The notes: generated by a model from the letters alone, not told the origin. A stretch of 64,000 nucleotides of DNA from Bog-473 sp963719485 (GCA_963719485.1 OY970387.1:310001-374000), one strand, 5' to 3'. Counted from the stretch's first letter, positions 25,374-34,352 are shown. Program-made: numbers and translations.

Positions 25374-27014
25374 GTGGCCGATGACGCCGAAACATTCCCA
25401 ACGCTGAACGACGCCGACATGGCCGTGATCGCGGAGCTCGGCACACGGCGACCGGTCGCCGCGGGCGAGTATCTCTACCGTCAGGGTGACGTGACCTACG
25501 ACTTCTACGTCGTGGTGTCGGGCGCCATCGAGGTGGTGGCCCACGACGGTGCCGAGGAGCAGATCGTTGCCCAGCACGGTCCCGGCAAGTTCCTCGGGGA
25601 GCTCAACCTACTGACCGGGATGCGGGTCTTCGTGTCGGCCCGGGTGTTGGAGCCCGGCGAGGTGATCGTGGTCCCGCGGGATCGATTGCGCCGGCTCATC
25701 GCCACCAGCCCCGGGCTGGGTGACACCATCCTGGCCGCCTTCATCGCCCGGCGCTCTGTCCTCCTCACAGGCGCGTCGGCCTCCACACGCATCATCGGGT
25801 CGCGCTTCTCGCCCGGATCCCTCGAGCTGCGCGAGTTCCTGTCCCGCTCCGGCATCCCGTACGAGTGGCTGGACGCCGATCACGACCCCGGGGTGCAGTT
25901 CGTGCTGGACGAGTTCCAAATCGACCCCGGCGAACTCCCGGTCGTCATCACCTCGGGAGTGGTCCTGCGCCGCCCGACGCCCGGCGCCTTGGCCGAGTAC
26001 CTGGGCCTCACCTTGGAGAACCTGCCCGATCGCTGCTTCGATCTGGTCATCGTCGGCGGTGGTCCCGCCGGCCTGTCCGCTGCCGTCTACGGCGCCTCCG
26101 AAGGCCTGCGCACGCTCGGCCTCGAGAAGATCGGCATCGGAGGGCAGGCGGGGTCGAGCTCGCGCATCGAGAACTACCTCGGGTTCCCCACCGGCATCTC
26201 GGGCGGCGACCTCACCCGAAAGGCTTTCGTCCAGGCCGAGAAGTTCGGCGCCTCCCTCACCGCCCCGTGCGAGGTGACGTCGTTGCGTGAGGAGGCGGGT
26301 CACCTGTTCCTCACCCTCTCGGACGGCACCGAGGTGGCGGCCCGCGCCGTCATCGTGGCCAGCGGTGCTCGCTACCGGCGCCTCGCCGTCGACCGTCTCG
26401 AGGAGTTCGAGGGCAACAGCGTCTACTACTCCGCGACCGAATTGGAGCGACGCCAGTGCGGTGCCTCACCAGTGGTGGTCGTCGGCGGGGGGAACTCCGC
26501 CGGGCAGGCGGCAATGTTCCTCTCAGAGGCCTGCTCCTCGGTGACGATCGTCATCCGCGGTGGCGATCTCGGGGCGAGCATGTCCCGCTACCTCGTCGAT
26601 CGCATTGAGAGCCATCCGAGCATCACCGTGCGGACGAAGGCACAGATCACCGGGCTCGTCGGCGACCCGGACCTGCATACGGTCGAGATCACGGACGCTG
26701 ACGGGGTGACGGAGCTCCCCTGCTCCGGGCTCTTCTCCTTCATCGGGGCCGACCCGTCGTCGGATTGGATCTCCGGCTGCGCCAAGCTCGACGCCCGCGG
26801 GTTCGTCCTGACCGATCGCGCCCTCAGTGCCGAGGATCTCGACGATCGTTGGGATGCCCAGGGCCGGCTGCCGCTGCCGTTCGAGACGAGCCATCCCGGC
26901 CTGTTCGCCGTGGGCGACGTGCGAGCCGGCTCGACCAAGCGGGTGGCGGCGGCCGTCGGAGAGGGATCGGCCTGTGTCGGCGCAGTGCACCAGTTCCTGA
27001 ACTTCTCCCACTGA
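25374..27014 (+). CDS. Cyclic-nucleotide-binding domain fused to thioredoxin-reductase-like flavoprotein
   Basis: 546 residues, GTG after GAGGAGG. Residues about 10-130 form a CNB/Crp-type beta-barrel (FLGELNLLTG as the phosphate-binding cassette). A linker of about 80 residues resembles a thioredoxin-like segment. Residues about 215-546 are a thioredoxin reductase: GGGPAGLSAAVYG (FAD, from 226), VVGGGNSAGQA (NADPH, from 367) and the FAVGDVRAG end motif. The redox-active CxxC expected near residue 350 is replaced by SATELE, so it is not a normal thioredoxin reductase. It may couple a nucleotide or other signal to flavin-dependent redox chemistry. Stands apart from thioredoxin genes. Confidence 0.92.
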   Translation: MADDAETFPTLNDADMAVIAELGTRRPVAAGEYLYRQGDVTYDFYVVVSGAIEVVAHDGAEEQIVAQHGPGKFLGELNLLTGMRVFVSARVLEPGEVIVVPRDRLRRLIATSPGLGDTILAAFIARRSVLLTGASASTRIIGSRFSPGSLELREFLSRSGIPYEWLDADHDPGVQFVLDEFQIDPGELPVVITSGVVLRRPTPGALAEYLGLTLENLPDRCFDLVIVGGGPAGLSAAVYGASEGLRTLGLEKIGIGGQAGSSSRIENYLGFPTGISGGDLTRKAFVQAEKFGASLTAPCEVTSLREEAGHLFLTLSDGTEVAARAVIVASGARYRRLAVDRLEEFEGNSVYYSATELERRQCGASPVVVVGGGNSAGQAAMFLSEACSSVTIVIRGGDLGASMSRYLVDRIESHPSITVRTKAQITGLVGDPDLHTVEITDADGVTELPCSGLFSFIGADPSSDWISGCAKLDARGFVLTDRALSAEDLDDRWDAQGRLPLPFETSHPGLFAVGDVRAGSTKRVAAAVGEGSACVGAVHQFLNFSH

Positions 27015-27059
27015 TTGCCACGATGCGTGAGTGCGGAGCGGCGCGAACGCCCCCACTGA

Positions 27060-27878
27060 TCACGTCCGGGCGAAGAACTCGATCAGGTACGCGGCAACCT
27101 GTTCGGCGTGGGTGATGATGCCGATGTGTCCGGAGCCGGCGACCTCGCGGTAGTCGCAGCCGGGGATGGCCTCGGCCGCCAGGCGAGCGTAGCGGGGCGG
27201 CGAATCGACGTCGTGCTCGAAAGCCAGCACCAGACAGGGGACGCGCACCTCGGGCCAGCGGGTGGTGCGGGCCGGATCGGTCGACCAGGCGAGCGCCGCC
27301 TCGTACTGGCCCAGGCGTCCGGGGTTGGGCCACACCTCCATGTCACCCATGAAGGACAGCCAGGTGCTGACCACCTCGTTGTCCTGAATGTCGGTGGTCG
27401 GCAGGTAGCGCAGCGTCTCGGTGGCGTAGAAGAGCGGGGGCAGGTCGTAGTCGAGGCGGGCCAGGTCGCGCTCGACCGTCGTGATAGCGACTTCCCAGGC
27501 GGTCGGCGCGTTGGCGCTGCCCATCAGGGCGGCGGACCGGATCCGCTCCGGCTGGTCCAGCACGAGGGTCTCGGCGATCCACCCACCCATGGAGTGCCCG
27601 GCGATCCGCACTGGTTGGGCCCACCCGAGATGGTCCAGCAGCGCAATGGTGTCGGCGGCCATGACGTCGACGCTGTAGGGCGCCGGCGGCGAGGAGGACG
27701 GCGCCATCCCCCGGTTGTCGAAGGTGGCGACGCAATATCCCGCGGCCACGAGTGCCGGCACGAGCGACAGGTGCCAGGCGATGGCGGGCTGGCCGCAACC
27801 GGCGACGAGGAGGAGCGGCTCTCCGTCACCGGTGACCTCGTAGTGCAGCGTGGCGCCGTCGGCGCTGACCTCAGGAAT
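27060..27878 (-). CDS. Alpha/beta hydrolase (possible ATT start)
   Basis: 272 residues if translation begins at the ATT at 27878. The fold needs the upstream segment (PLLLVAGCGQPAIAWHLS, the oxyanion region), yet no ATG, GTG or TTG lies in that frame before it. The ATT is preceded by GAGGTG and overlaps the TGA of the dehydratase gene, as in coupled genes. A GTG at 27761 would remove the first strand and is less likely. The nucleophile elbow is GHSMGG, the acid lies in LAFEHDVD, and the His in GSGHIG. A soluble hydrolase; substrate unknown. It is the second gene after the dehydratase on the minus strand. Confidence 0.85.
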   Translation of the reverse strand: MPEVSADGATLHYEVTGDGEPLLLVAGCGQPAIAWHLSLVPALVAAGYCVATFDNRGMAPSSSPPAPYSVDVMAADTIALLDHLGWAQPVRIAGHSMGGWIAETLVLDQPERIRSAALMGSANAPTAWEVAITTVERDLARLDYDLPPLFYATETLRYLPTTDIQDNEVVSTWLSFMGDMEVWPNPGRLGQYEAALAWSTDPARTTRWPEVRVPCLVLAFEHDVDSPPRYARLAAEAIPGCDYREVAGSGHIGIITHAEQVAAYLIEFFART

Positions 27879-28830
27879 GGAGCACCTCAGACAACAGCTT
27901 CGGCGCCACGTTGCGCCCGGTCAGCAACACGACGGTCTCCTTCCCCTCCACGGCGGGTGTCACGATGCCCGCTCGCAGCGCGGCGATCCCGACGGCCCCT
28001 GCGCCCTCCAGGACCAGGCCCATCTTGGAGGCCGAGAAGGCCATGGCGGACCGGATGTCGGCCTCGCTCACGGTGAGAACGTCGACTCCGTGGCTGAGCG
28101 CGACGCCGACGGTCACGGAGCCCGGCTCGAGGTTGCCCGCCAGCCCGTCCGCGACGGTCGGCTCGACCTCGATGGGCACGATCGCGCCCGCCGCCAGCGC
28201 GGTGCTCATGGAGGGTGACGCCTCGGACTCGACCCCGAGGACGCGCACACCCGTCCCTTCGAGGCCGAGAATGACACCGGCCAGCAGCCCGCCGCCGCCG
28301 CAGGGCACGACCACGGTCCCGAGGTCGGGCACCTGCGCGATCAGCTCCCGGGCCAGCGTCGCCTGGCCGGCGATGACGTCGGGGTCGTTGTAGGGCGACA
28401 CGTACCGGCTTCCGTCGCGGGCGGCCAGCTCGAGAGCATGCGCCTCGGCCTCGCTGTAGCCCTGGCCGTGCAGGACGAGACGCACGTCGAACTGCTGCAG
28501 GGCTGATACCTTGGCCGCCGAGGCGCCCGTCGGCACCACGACGGTGACGGAAGCGCCGAGCTCGGACGCCGCGTAAGCCAGGCCGAGGCCATGGTTACCG
28601 GCGGACGATGCCACCACGGCGCGCCCGGGGTCCTGCTCGAGCGTCGCCGACACGGCGGCCAGGCCCCCGCGCACCTTGAACGACCCGGTTGGCTGGACGG
28701 TCTCCAGCTTGACCGACACCGAGGGCCCCAGCTGGGGGACGCCGACCACGGGCGTCACAGCAAGGAAGCGACGCACCGCCTTCCATGCCGCCTCCCGGTT
28801 GGCCGGTCCGGGAAGCTCCACGTCGCGCAC
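27871..28830 (-). CDS. Threonine/serine dehydratase-like PLP enzyme
   Basis: 319 residues from the GTG at 28830 (the long frame above it is not coding). The PLP lysine is Lys52 in TGSFKVRG, and the phosphate-binding glycine loop is CGGGGLLAG near 179. SSAGNHGLGLAYAA is the substrate-binding loop. This is the catalytic part of fold-type II dehydratases (ilvA/tdcB/racemase group) without a C-terminal ACT domain, so it is probably catabolic or a racemase. It overlaps the downstream hydrolase by 8 bases and is divergent from the NagB-like gene at 28860. Confidence 0.93.
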   Translation of the reverse strand: MRDVELPGPANREAAWKAVRRFLAVTPVVGVPQLGPSVSVKLETVQPTGSFKVRGGLAAVSATLEQDPGRAVVASSAGNHGLGLAYAASELGASVTVVVPTGASAAKVSALQQFDVRLVLHGQGYSEAEAHALELAARDGSRYVSPYNDPDVIAGQATLARELIAQVPDLGTVVVPCGGGGLLAGVILGLEGTGVRVLGVESEASPSMSTALAAGAIVPIEVEPTVADGLAGNLEPGSVTVGVALSHGVDVLTVSEADIRSAMAFSASKMGLVLEGAGAVGIAALRAGIVTPAVEGKETVVLLTGRNVAPKLLSEVLHS

Positions 28831-28859
28831 CGGTCCAGTCTGGCCGAGACGCGCCTGGC

Positions 28860-29642
28860 ATGCTGAACGCCGTGCAAACCGGGACCAGAGCCGTTGACGG
28901 CGCGACCGTGCACGTGCACGCCGACGTCGAAGCGATGGCCCGCGCCGCCGCCGACGAGGCGCTCGGTGTCTTGCAGGCCGCCGTGGCCGCCCGGGGCACG
29001 GCGCACGCCATGTTCGCCACGGGCAACTCGCAGCTGGCCTTCGTGCACGCACTCGTCCACGCGACCGAAGAGGTTCCCTGGGCCGACATGATGGTCTTCC
29101 ACATGGACGAGTACGTCGGCGTGGGACCGGACCACCCGGCCGGCTTCCAGCGTTGGATCCGCGAGCGCATCGTCGAGCCGGCAAACCCGAAAGCGGCCTT
29201 CTACGTGGAGGGTCTCGGCGACCCCGAGGCCGAGTCACGCCGCTACGCCGAGCTCCTCCGGCAGCATCCGCTCGACCTGTGCTGCCTCGGCATGGGAGAG
29301 AACGGGCACCTGGCCTTCAACGACCCGCCGGTGGCCGACTTTGCCGACCCGTACGACGTCAAGGTGGTGGAGCTGGAGTACGCCTGCCGCATGCAGCAGG
29401 TGCACGAGGGCCACTTCCCTTACCTCGACACCGTCCCCGCCCACGCCATCACCGTCACCATCCCGGCCCTCCTGCGCGCGCGTCGGGTGCTGGCGATCGT
29501 TCCGGAGGCTCGCAAGGCGGAGCCGGTGGCCGCTGCACTGACCGGACCGATCACGACCGCGTGCCCGGCTTCGGCGCTGCGGACGATCTCCCACGCGACC
29601 ATCCACCTCGAACCTGCATCGGCGCGACTCCTGCCGGACTGA
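28860..29642 (+). CDS. Glucosamine-6-phosphate deaminase/6-phosphogluconolactonase family protein
   Basis: 260 residues, ATG at 28860. The NagB fold is supported by MDEYVG (Asp83, general base) and GMGENGHLAFN (144-154, His150), both at the positions of glucosamine-6-phosphate deaminase. The N-terminal part (FATGNSQLAFVHAL) replaces the usual PTGxTP phosphate loop, so the ligand phosphate may be bound differently or the substrate may differ. It is a single gene, convergent with the DinB-like gene with a hairpin between them. Confidence 0.85.
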   Translation: MLNAVQTGTRAVDGATVHVHADVEAMARAAADEALGVLQAAVAARGTAHAMFATGNSQLAFVHALVHATEEVPWADMMVFHMDEYVGVGPDHPAGFQRWIRERIVEPANPKAAFYVEGLGDPEAESRRYAELLRQHPLDLCCLGMGENGHLAFNDPPVADFADPYDVKVVELEYACRMQQVHEGHFPYLDTVPAHAITVTIPALLRARRVLAIVPEARKAEPVAAALTGPITTACPASALRTISHATIHLEPASARLLPD

Positions 29643-29656
29643 GGGGCCTCGTTCTG

Positions 29657-29674
29657 GGGGGTCTCAGGACCCCC
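29657..29674. terminator. Hairpin between convergent genes (NagB-like and DinB-like)
   Basis: GGGGGTC-TCAG-GACCCCC, a perfect 7-bp stem, covers the end of the DinB-like gene (stop at 29664) and lies 14 bases after the NagB-like stop. It may act in both directions. No T tract. Confidence 0.5.
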
Positions 29675-30206
29675 GATCCCCGGTGACGTCGTAGAGATGA
29701 TGAACTGGGTCGTGGAGGAAGTAGCGGCTGAAGCCCTCGATGCTGAATCGGGCGCCGTCGCCACGTCGGCCCTGCCGCAGCCACTGGTCGCCCTCCACGG
29801 TGTCGAAGGCATCGGCCAACGCGTTGGCGGCAGCGTGCAACTGCTCGGAGACGACGGCGGGATCCTGCTCGCGGTAGCGCTCCTCGACCGCCGTCGCGTC
29901 CTGATCCCAGTTCGGGTACAGCGGGTCGTCCTCACGCAGCATGAGATCGAGTCGTCGGTGGTACAGCGTGCAGACGTCGCGCACGTGGCATGCGTACTCG
30001 AGCGGCGCCCAGCGACCGACGACGGGGCGGCGGCGCACGACGTCGTCCGGCTGCCCCAGCACCTTTTGCCAGGCCGCCGCATTGACGCGCAACAGCGGGG
30101 CCACCGAAGCGGGCGGCACCGCCGATGCGTCGAAGCCGCACTCGGGGCAGGGGCGTTCGAGCACCCACGTCCAGTCCTTGTCGTCGGGCACGATCGGCAC
30201 GTTCAC
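29664..30206 (-). CDS. DinB superfamily protein (four-helix bundle)
   Basis: 180 residues, GTG start overlapping the sulfotransferase stop by 4 bases (GTGA). The pattern of a His in WAPLEYACHVRDV, plus FLHDPVHHLYDV near the C-terminus, gives the three-histidine metal site of DinB/mycothiol-dependent maleylpyruvate isomerase-like proteins. An N-terminal CPECGFD segment may be an extra metal site. Such proteins act as thiol transferases or metal-dependent hydrolases. Coupling to the sulfotransferase suggests the two act on related compounds. Confidence 0.85.
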   Translation of the reverse strand: MNVPIVPDDKDWTWVLERPCPECGFDASAVPPASVAPLLRVNAAAWQKVLGQPDDVVRRRPVVGRWAPLEYACHVRDVCTLYHRRLDLMLREDDPLYPNWDQDATAVEERYREQDPAVVSEQLHAAANALADAFDTVEGDQWLRQGRRGDGARFSIEGFSRYFLHDPVHHLYDVTGDRGS

Positions 30207-31144
30207 GCCGTCGCATCGCGCTGGAGCCAGTCCAGCAGGTCGGGCGGGGCCATGGCGCCGACGCGATCGCAGTAGTGGGCCATCTCGACCCCGGTCAGGA
30301 GCTCCCGACCCTCGCCCGACTTCCCTTGGCGGAAAAAGGCGGCCGGATCCTTGAGCACGCCGAGGGTGTCGGGCACGCTGGCGCCGTCACGCATGGCGTC
30401 GAAGGTGGCGGCCTGCACGAGCGCCGGCCAGCGCTCCTCGTCGACGGGTACCCCCAGCAAACCGGCGAGCCGGCGCATAGAGCCGTCGAGGTCCGTCACG
30501 AGGTCGTCGTAGTGCACCAGCACGATGTTGGGCTGGTGGCGCCGAGCCCAGGCGTCGGAGAGGTGGAGCAGCACGCCGGGCAGCGTGTCGAGCCATTCGC
30601 GGGGGTCGCCCTCCCAGTCGACGAACCCGACGAGCCACTCGTGCAACGGCGGCCGAGGCGGGCGGTCGGCCTCAGGCCGGCCGGTGAGCTCGGCCATCCG
30701 GTGGCGATCGATGTTGTTGCTGTGGTGATACAGCGAGACGGCGATGTCGAGCGGGTGGCGGCCCACGACGATGTAGGAGGCCTGTGCATCCAGCGGCACG
30801 CCGTCGAGCGGGGTGTGGGTCTTGATGACACGACGCTGCGTCTGGGCGGCCAGCTGCGCGAAGACCTCCTCCTTCGGCCGGACGAGCCAGTCCAGCCAGG
30901 GCGAAAGCGCGCCCAGGGGTGCAGGCAGCTCACGCGTCCCGTAGACGAGCAACAGACAGATCATTTGGACCCACGTCGTGCCCGACTTCGAACGCGTGCT
31001 CACCACGATGTCGCCGGGGCGGAACCGGAAGTTCCACCAGCGCGCGCTGTCCTCGTCGGGCGAGGTGTAGTGGAACAGGCCGTCTCCCACCGCATCAGCT
31101 TCGCGGATCGCGCCACCGCTATGGCGAAGCCACAGCAACCACAT
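30203..31144 (-). CDS. PAPS-dependent sulfotransferase
   Basis: 313 residues from the ATG at 31144; a GTG at 31090 is an alternative, and neither has a good ribosome site. The 5'-phosphosulfate loop is STRSKSGTTW (Lys53), and the 3'-phosphate site is YIVVGRHPLDIAVSLYHH. These define the sulfotransferase-1/3 family, which moves sulfate from PAPS to alcohols, phenols or lipids. It is in one transcript with the DinB-like gene, which overlaps it by 4 bases, and is divergent from the LCP-like gene at 31249. Confidence 0.92.
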   Translation of the reverse strand: MWLLWLRHSGGAIREADAVGDGLFHYTSPDEDSARWWNFRFRPGDIVVSTRSKSGTTWVQMICLLLVYGTRELPAPLGALSPWLDWLVRPKEEVFAQLAAQTQRRVIKTHTPLDGVPLDAQASYIVVGRHPLDIAVSLYHHSNNIDRHRMAELTGRPEADRPPRPPLHEWLVGFVDWEGDPREWLDTLPGVLLHLSDAWARRHQPNIVLVHYDDLVTDLDGSMRRLAGLLGVPVDEERWPALVQAATFDAMRDGASVPDTLGVLKDPAAFFRQGKSGEGRELLTGVEMAHYCDRVGAMAPPDLLDWLQRDATA

Positions 31145-31248
31145 CGAACCCGGCGGGCAACGGCAGGGCAATGGCCGGTCCGTAGGTTGCGGGCACGGAG
31201 ATCCGGAGTGCCTGGCGGAGGTCGGGGACGCTGGAGGAGAGGGATGAG

Positions 31249-31968
31249 ATGACGGCAATTACCGCGGGGGAACTGGGCCTGGTCGCCCCGGGGTCGGCGC
31301 CGGGCCGAGGCCGGCGCTCGACGCTCAAGCGTGTCCTCATGGCGGCCGGTTCCGCACTGGTCGCGCTGCTCCTCGTGACCGGATCGTGGATCGGCATCAG
31401 CCTCTACCGCATCGACCACGCCGTACACCATGTCGGCGTCCCGGCCTGGCTGCTGGCCCGCGGCAAGAACGACCTGCTGGCCATCGTCAAGGGACCCGAC
31501 CACAGCGAGCAGGTCTTCGTCTTCCACGCCGTCAACGGGCACACCAACGTCCTGCAGATCCCGCAGGCCCTCGGGTTGCCCCTCCCTGACGGGAGCACCG
31601 TCCGCCTCGGGGCGCTCAGCCTCCACGCTCCGTCGACCATCATCGCCGGGCTCGACCATCTGGGCATCCCGGTCAGCCACTACGTCGGTGTCGACCTCCA
31701 CATGGTGGACCCGGCGTCGAACCTCGGCCAGCTGGCCACGGGAAAGCTGTCGGTGAGCTCCATGATCTCGGACCCGACCGGCGCCAGCTCGTTGCTCGAG
31801 CAGGTGGCCTCGCACATCTATCTCGGACCCGGGACCCCGGTGTCAGCCGTTCTGTCCCTCATGAACGTGCCCACCGCGCACCCGATCTCGGTCCCGACGG
31901 ACCGGAGCGTGCACGGGACCGTCGTCCTGGCGGCCGCGTTCGAGAACGTGTTGCGCGCCTTCTTGTAG
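31249..31968 (+). CDS. LytR-CpsA-Psr-like membrane protein, divergent
   Basis: 239 residues, ATG after AGGAGAGGG. A short basic cytoplasmic tail is followed by one hydrophobic helix (about residues 29-52) and an external domain. Parts of that domain (LLAIVKGPDHSEQVFVFHAV, then AGLDHLGIPVSHYVGVDLHMV) resemble LCP ligases that attach polymers to the cell wall. However, the domain is short and the arginine/aspartate pattern of the LCP active site (R-x-D and VSIPRD) is absent. It may be a relative with another role. It is single and divergent from the sulfotransferase. Confidence 0.7.
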   Translation: MTAITAGELGLVAPGSAPGRGRRSTLKRVLMAAGSALVALLLVTGSWIGISLYRIDHAVHHVGVPAWLLARGKNDLLAIVKGPDHSEQVFVFHAVNGHTNVLQIPQALGLPLPDGSTVRLGALSLHAPSTIIAGLDHLGIPVSHYVGVDLHMVDPASNLGQLATGKLSVSSMISDPTGASSLLEQVASHIYLGPGTPVSAVLSLMNVPTAHPISVPTDRSVHGTVVLAAAFENVLRAFL

Positions 31969-32310
31969 TGGCGAGCGGGTAGTGCCAAGCGGGCGGAAGC
32001 GGGGCGGGATCCGGCGGCGGGGCTGGCTGCATCGCGCCTCCCATCACAGGTCCGAGCAGACCGTCGTTGCGTCCGACGCGGCTGGTGCAGACACCGGTGA
32101 GGGTGAAGAAGGATCACGCGGGGGCGAAGACGGGGGACAGCGTGATGTCCGGGACGGAGATGGCACCGGCGGTGGAGCGCCCGCCGGCCCGGTCGCGCAA
32201 GCCTCGCTCGACCAGGTCCTGCGCAGTGCCGCCGAGGCCCGCGACAAGGGGGGCGACAAGGACGGGGCTGGCTGAGACAGTTGGAGTGACGGTTCCGCCC
32301 CCCGACCGGG
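31969..32310. other. 342-base gap without a convincing gene
   Basis: Between two convergent genes. Frames in this stretch give Arg/Pro/Ser-rich translations with no motif and no ribosome site. A GC-rich hairpin lies at 32166-32187 (listed separately). I see nothing else in it. Confidence 0.5.
32166..32187. terminator. GC-rich hairpin between convergent genes (possible terminator)
   Basis: CCGGCGG, 8-base loop, CCGCCGG, perfect 7-bp stem in the gap between 31968 and 32311. No T tract; in such GC-rich DNA it could be chance. Confidence 0.3.
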
Positions 32311-33285
32311 TCACTCGTTCGTCAAGTTTGCTCCGGCCGCCCGCACCAACTGCTCCATGAGGTCGGCGCCGACGGGTGAGCCCAGGTTGGAGATCCAAAG
32401 GTTCGATTCGGAGCGTCCCCTCAGTACGGTGACCCAGTCGTTGAAGGAGATGCCCGCTTTCCCCTTGTACGTGTAGGTGATCGACCACATTTCTAAGGAA
32501 ATGCCTTGACCAACGGTCGAAGCGCCGAGAGCAATCGGGGGATTGTCGTGCTCGCCTGCTCCCAGTTGGGGCCCTATCTCCTGGTCAAGGGAGGGCCCCC
32601 AGGACCGGAATGCGCAGTTGAGCGCATTGGGACTGGCCGACGCAATTTCGTCGGCGCGGGCGGCTGCCACCGTGGGGAACACGTCCACGGTGTCGTTGAC
32701 CCACACGTTCCCGCGGTCATGTTCCTGACCCGCGGCTTCAACGGGATGGCTGTCGACATTGGTCCTGGGAAGGCCGAGGCAGATGACGATCTGTGGTCCC
32801 CAAGACGCAAAGTAACTGGCTTGGGTCGCGTCGGTTCCCGGACCCTGGCCAACGAATCCACGGGGGTATGCCGACGCCGGAATCAGTTCACGCTGGGCCA
32901 AGGCCTTGTCGTTCGCCGAGTGTGGGAGTACAACGAGCAGCACGACCGTCGCGAAAAAGGTGAGTGCGCCGAACCCGACGATGATGCCGGCCAGCGCCAA
33001 TCGGCGGTCCCCGGTGGCTCCCTCGGCGCGGACGATGCGGGTCCGGGCCTTGAAGCCGAGCACGATCCCGGCGACCGCTGCGGGCCCGAACCAGATCCCG
33101 CTGACCGAGAACAAGAGCGAGAGTACGGCCATTCGGTCCGTGGGACGAGCACCCTCGGAGCTGTCAGCTGGCACATCGTCAAGGCCGCCTGCGGGGGCAT
33201 CGACGGGAGGGGCAACCACAGGCCAGCGACTTCCCGACGAATCATGCGAGACCGGCCAGGGACGTCCTTCTTCGCCGGGGTGCAT
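32311..33285 (-). CDS. DUF4190-type membrane protein with C-terminal sensor-like domain
   Basis: 324 residues from the ATG at 33285 (a GTG lies one codon before). A Pro-rich cytoplasmic N-terminus is followed by two hydrophobic segments (about residues 53-80 and 96-120), with AVLSLLFSVSGIWFGPAAVAGIVLGFKA, typical of DUF4190. An extracellular domain of about 200 residues follows; it contains two Cys (ICLG, NCAF) and aromatic strands (SLEMWSITYTYKG) and resembles sensor-like domains found in mycobacterial lipoproteins. Function unknown. It has no neighbour in the same transcript. Confidence 0.75.
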   Translation of the reverse strand: MHPGEEGRPWPVSHDSSGSRWPVVAPPVDAPAGGLDDVPADSSEGARPTDRMAVLSLLFSVSGIWFGPAAVAGIVLGFKARTRIVRAEGATGDRRLALAGIIVGFGALTFFATVVLLVVLPHSANDKALAQRELIPASAYPRGFVGQGPGTDATQASYFASWGPQIVICLGLPRTNVDSHPVEAAGQEHDRGNVWVNDTVDVFPTVAAARADEIASASPNALNCAFRSWGPSLDQEIGPQLGAGEHDNPPIALGASTVGQGISLEMWSITYTYKGKAGISFNDWVTVLRGRSESNLWISNLGSPVGADLMEQLVRAAGANLTNE

Positions 33286-33482
33286 CACCGGAGGTCTAAT
33301 AGATTCCAGTAAAGGCTCGGTAATGCCGTGTGCGCGGCCTCAGCGAGGGGTGGGATCCACAATTCGAAGATGCGTTCTGGACGAAGAGGCCGGACGCGCA
33401 GTCTGAGGCACGATCGCGTTCCTCGCTGATGGGAAGCTTGCTCCAGAGTGGATAAACGAAGCGCCCGATCGGACGTCGCGAC

Positions 33483-34352
33483 GTGACCGTGACAATCATC
33501 TTCGCCCTGGCCGCTGCCCTGGCGAACGCGGTGCACCTCATGACCCAGCACACGGCCAGCCTCGGCGTGTCCGGCAGGCACCGGAACTGGGCTCTCGTGG
33601 CCTTCCTGATCCGCCAACCTCTGTGGCTCCTCGGGTGGGCGGCTGCCGCCGGCGGAATTGCCTTCCAGGCTGTCGCACTCCACGGCGGGCAGCTCTCGGT
33701 CGTGCAGGCCCTCCTCGTGACCGAGTTGGTCTTTGCGTTGCTCCTCCGCCGGTTCTGGGTGCGCCAGCACATCGCCAAGGTGGCGTGGGCCGCGGCGTTG
33801 GTCACGTGTGCGGCTCTGGCGATGTTCATCGCTGCGGCCGAACCTCATGGCGGACGCCTGCAGCCGGAGGCGACCAATTGGGTTTCCGCGGTGGCCATCT
33901 TCGGTGGGGCCGTCGCACTGCTGACAGTCATGGCGCGCTGGGGATCTCCCGTGCGTCGGGCCGCGCTCTACGCCACCGCGGCCTCCATCACGTGGGCCCT
34001 GATGGCCACGTTCCTCAAGGCGACAACCGATGTGCTCGGGGTATCGGGCCTGGTGGGCGTGCTGGAGCACTGGCCCATCTACGCGTTGATCGTCTCTGGA
34101 GTTGTGGGTTCCGTGCTGCAACAGGCCGCCTTGCAGGTCGGCCCGTTGAGCGTGTCCCAACCGCTGATCGTCGTCATCGACCCCGCCGTTGCCATCGTGC
34201 TGAGCGTCTGGGTCTTCGACGAACGATTCACTGTGAGCCCGGCCCAGAGGGCCATTGCGGGGCTTGCCTTCTGCGTCATGGCGGTGGGCGCAACGATCCT
34301 GGCTCGGGCAGCGCCGACGGACCTCGACTCGTCATTGCCGGGCAGGCTCTGA
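33483..34352 (+). CDS. DMT/EamA-type transporter-like membrane protein
   Basis: 289 residues, GTG start at 33483. Nine or ten hydrophobic segments are visible and the two-repeat EamA layout is recognisable; the ends of the repeats carry PLWLLGW and QPLIVVIDPAVAIVLSVWVFDERF, the latter being a typical second-repeat signature of drug/metabolite transporters. An Arg-rich C-terminus is lacking. Substrate unknown. It is in the plus strand just before the DUF1579-like gene (46 bases) and divergent from the DUF4190-type gene across a 197-base gap in which I see nothing more. Confidence 0.88.
   Translation: MTVTIIFALAAALANAVHLMTQHTASLGVSGRHRNWALVAFLIRQPLWLLGWAAAAGGIAFQAVALHGGQLSVVQALLVTELVFALLLRRFWVRQHIAKVAWAAALVTCAALAMFIAAAEPHGGRLQPEATNWVSAVAIFGGAVALLTVMARWGSPVRRAALYATAASITWALMATFLKATTDVLGVSGLVGVLEHWPIYALIVSGVVGSVLQQAALQVGPLSVSQPLIVVIDPAVAIVLSVWVFDERFTVSPAQRAIAGLAFCVMAVGATILARAAPTDLDSSLPGRL

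Noticed and set aside
31982..32275. Open frame of 97 codons in the 342-base gap
   Set aside because: Charged low-complexity translation, no ribosome site, competing frames of equal quality.
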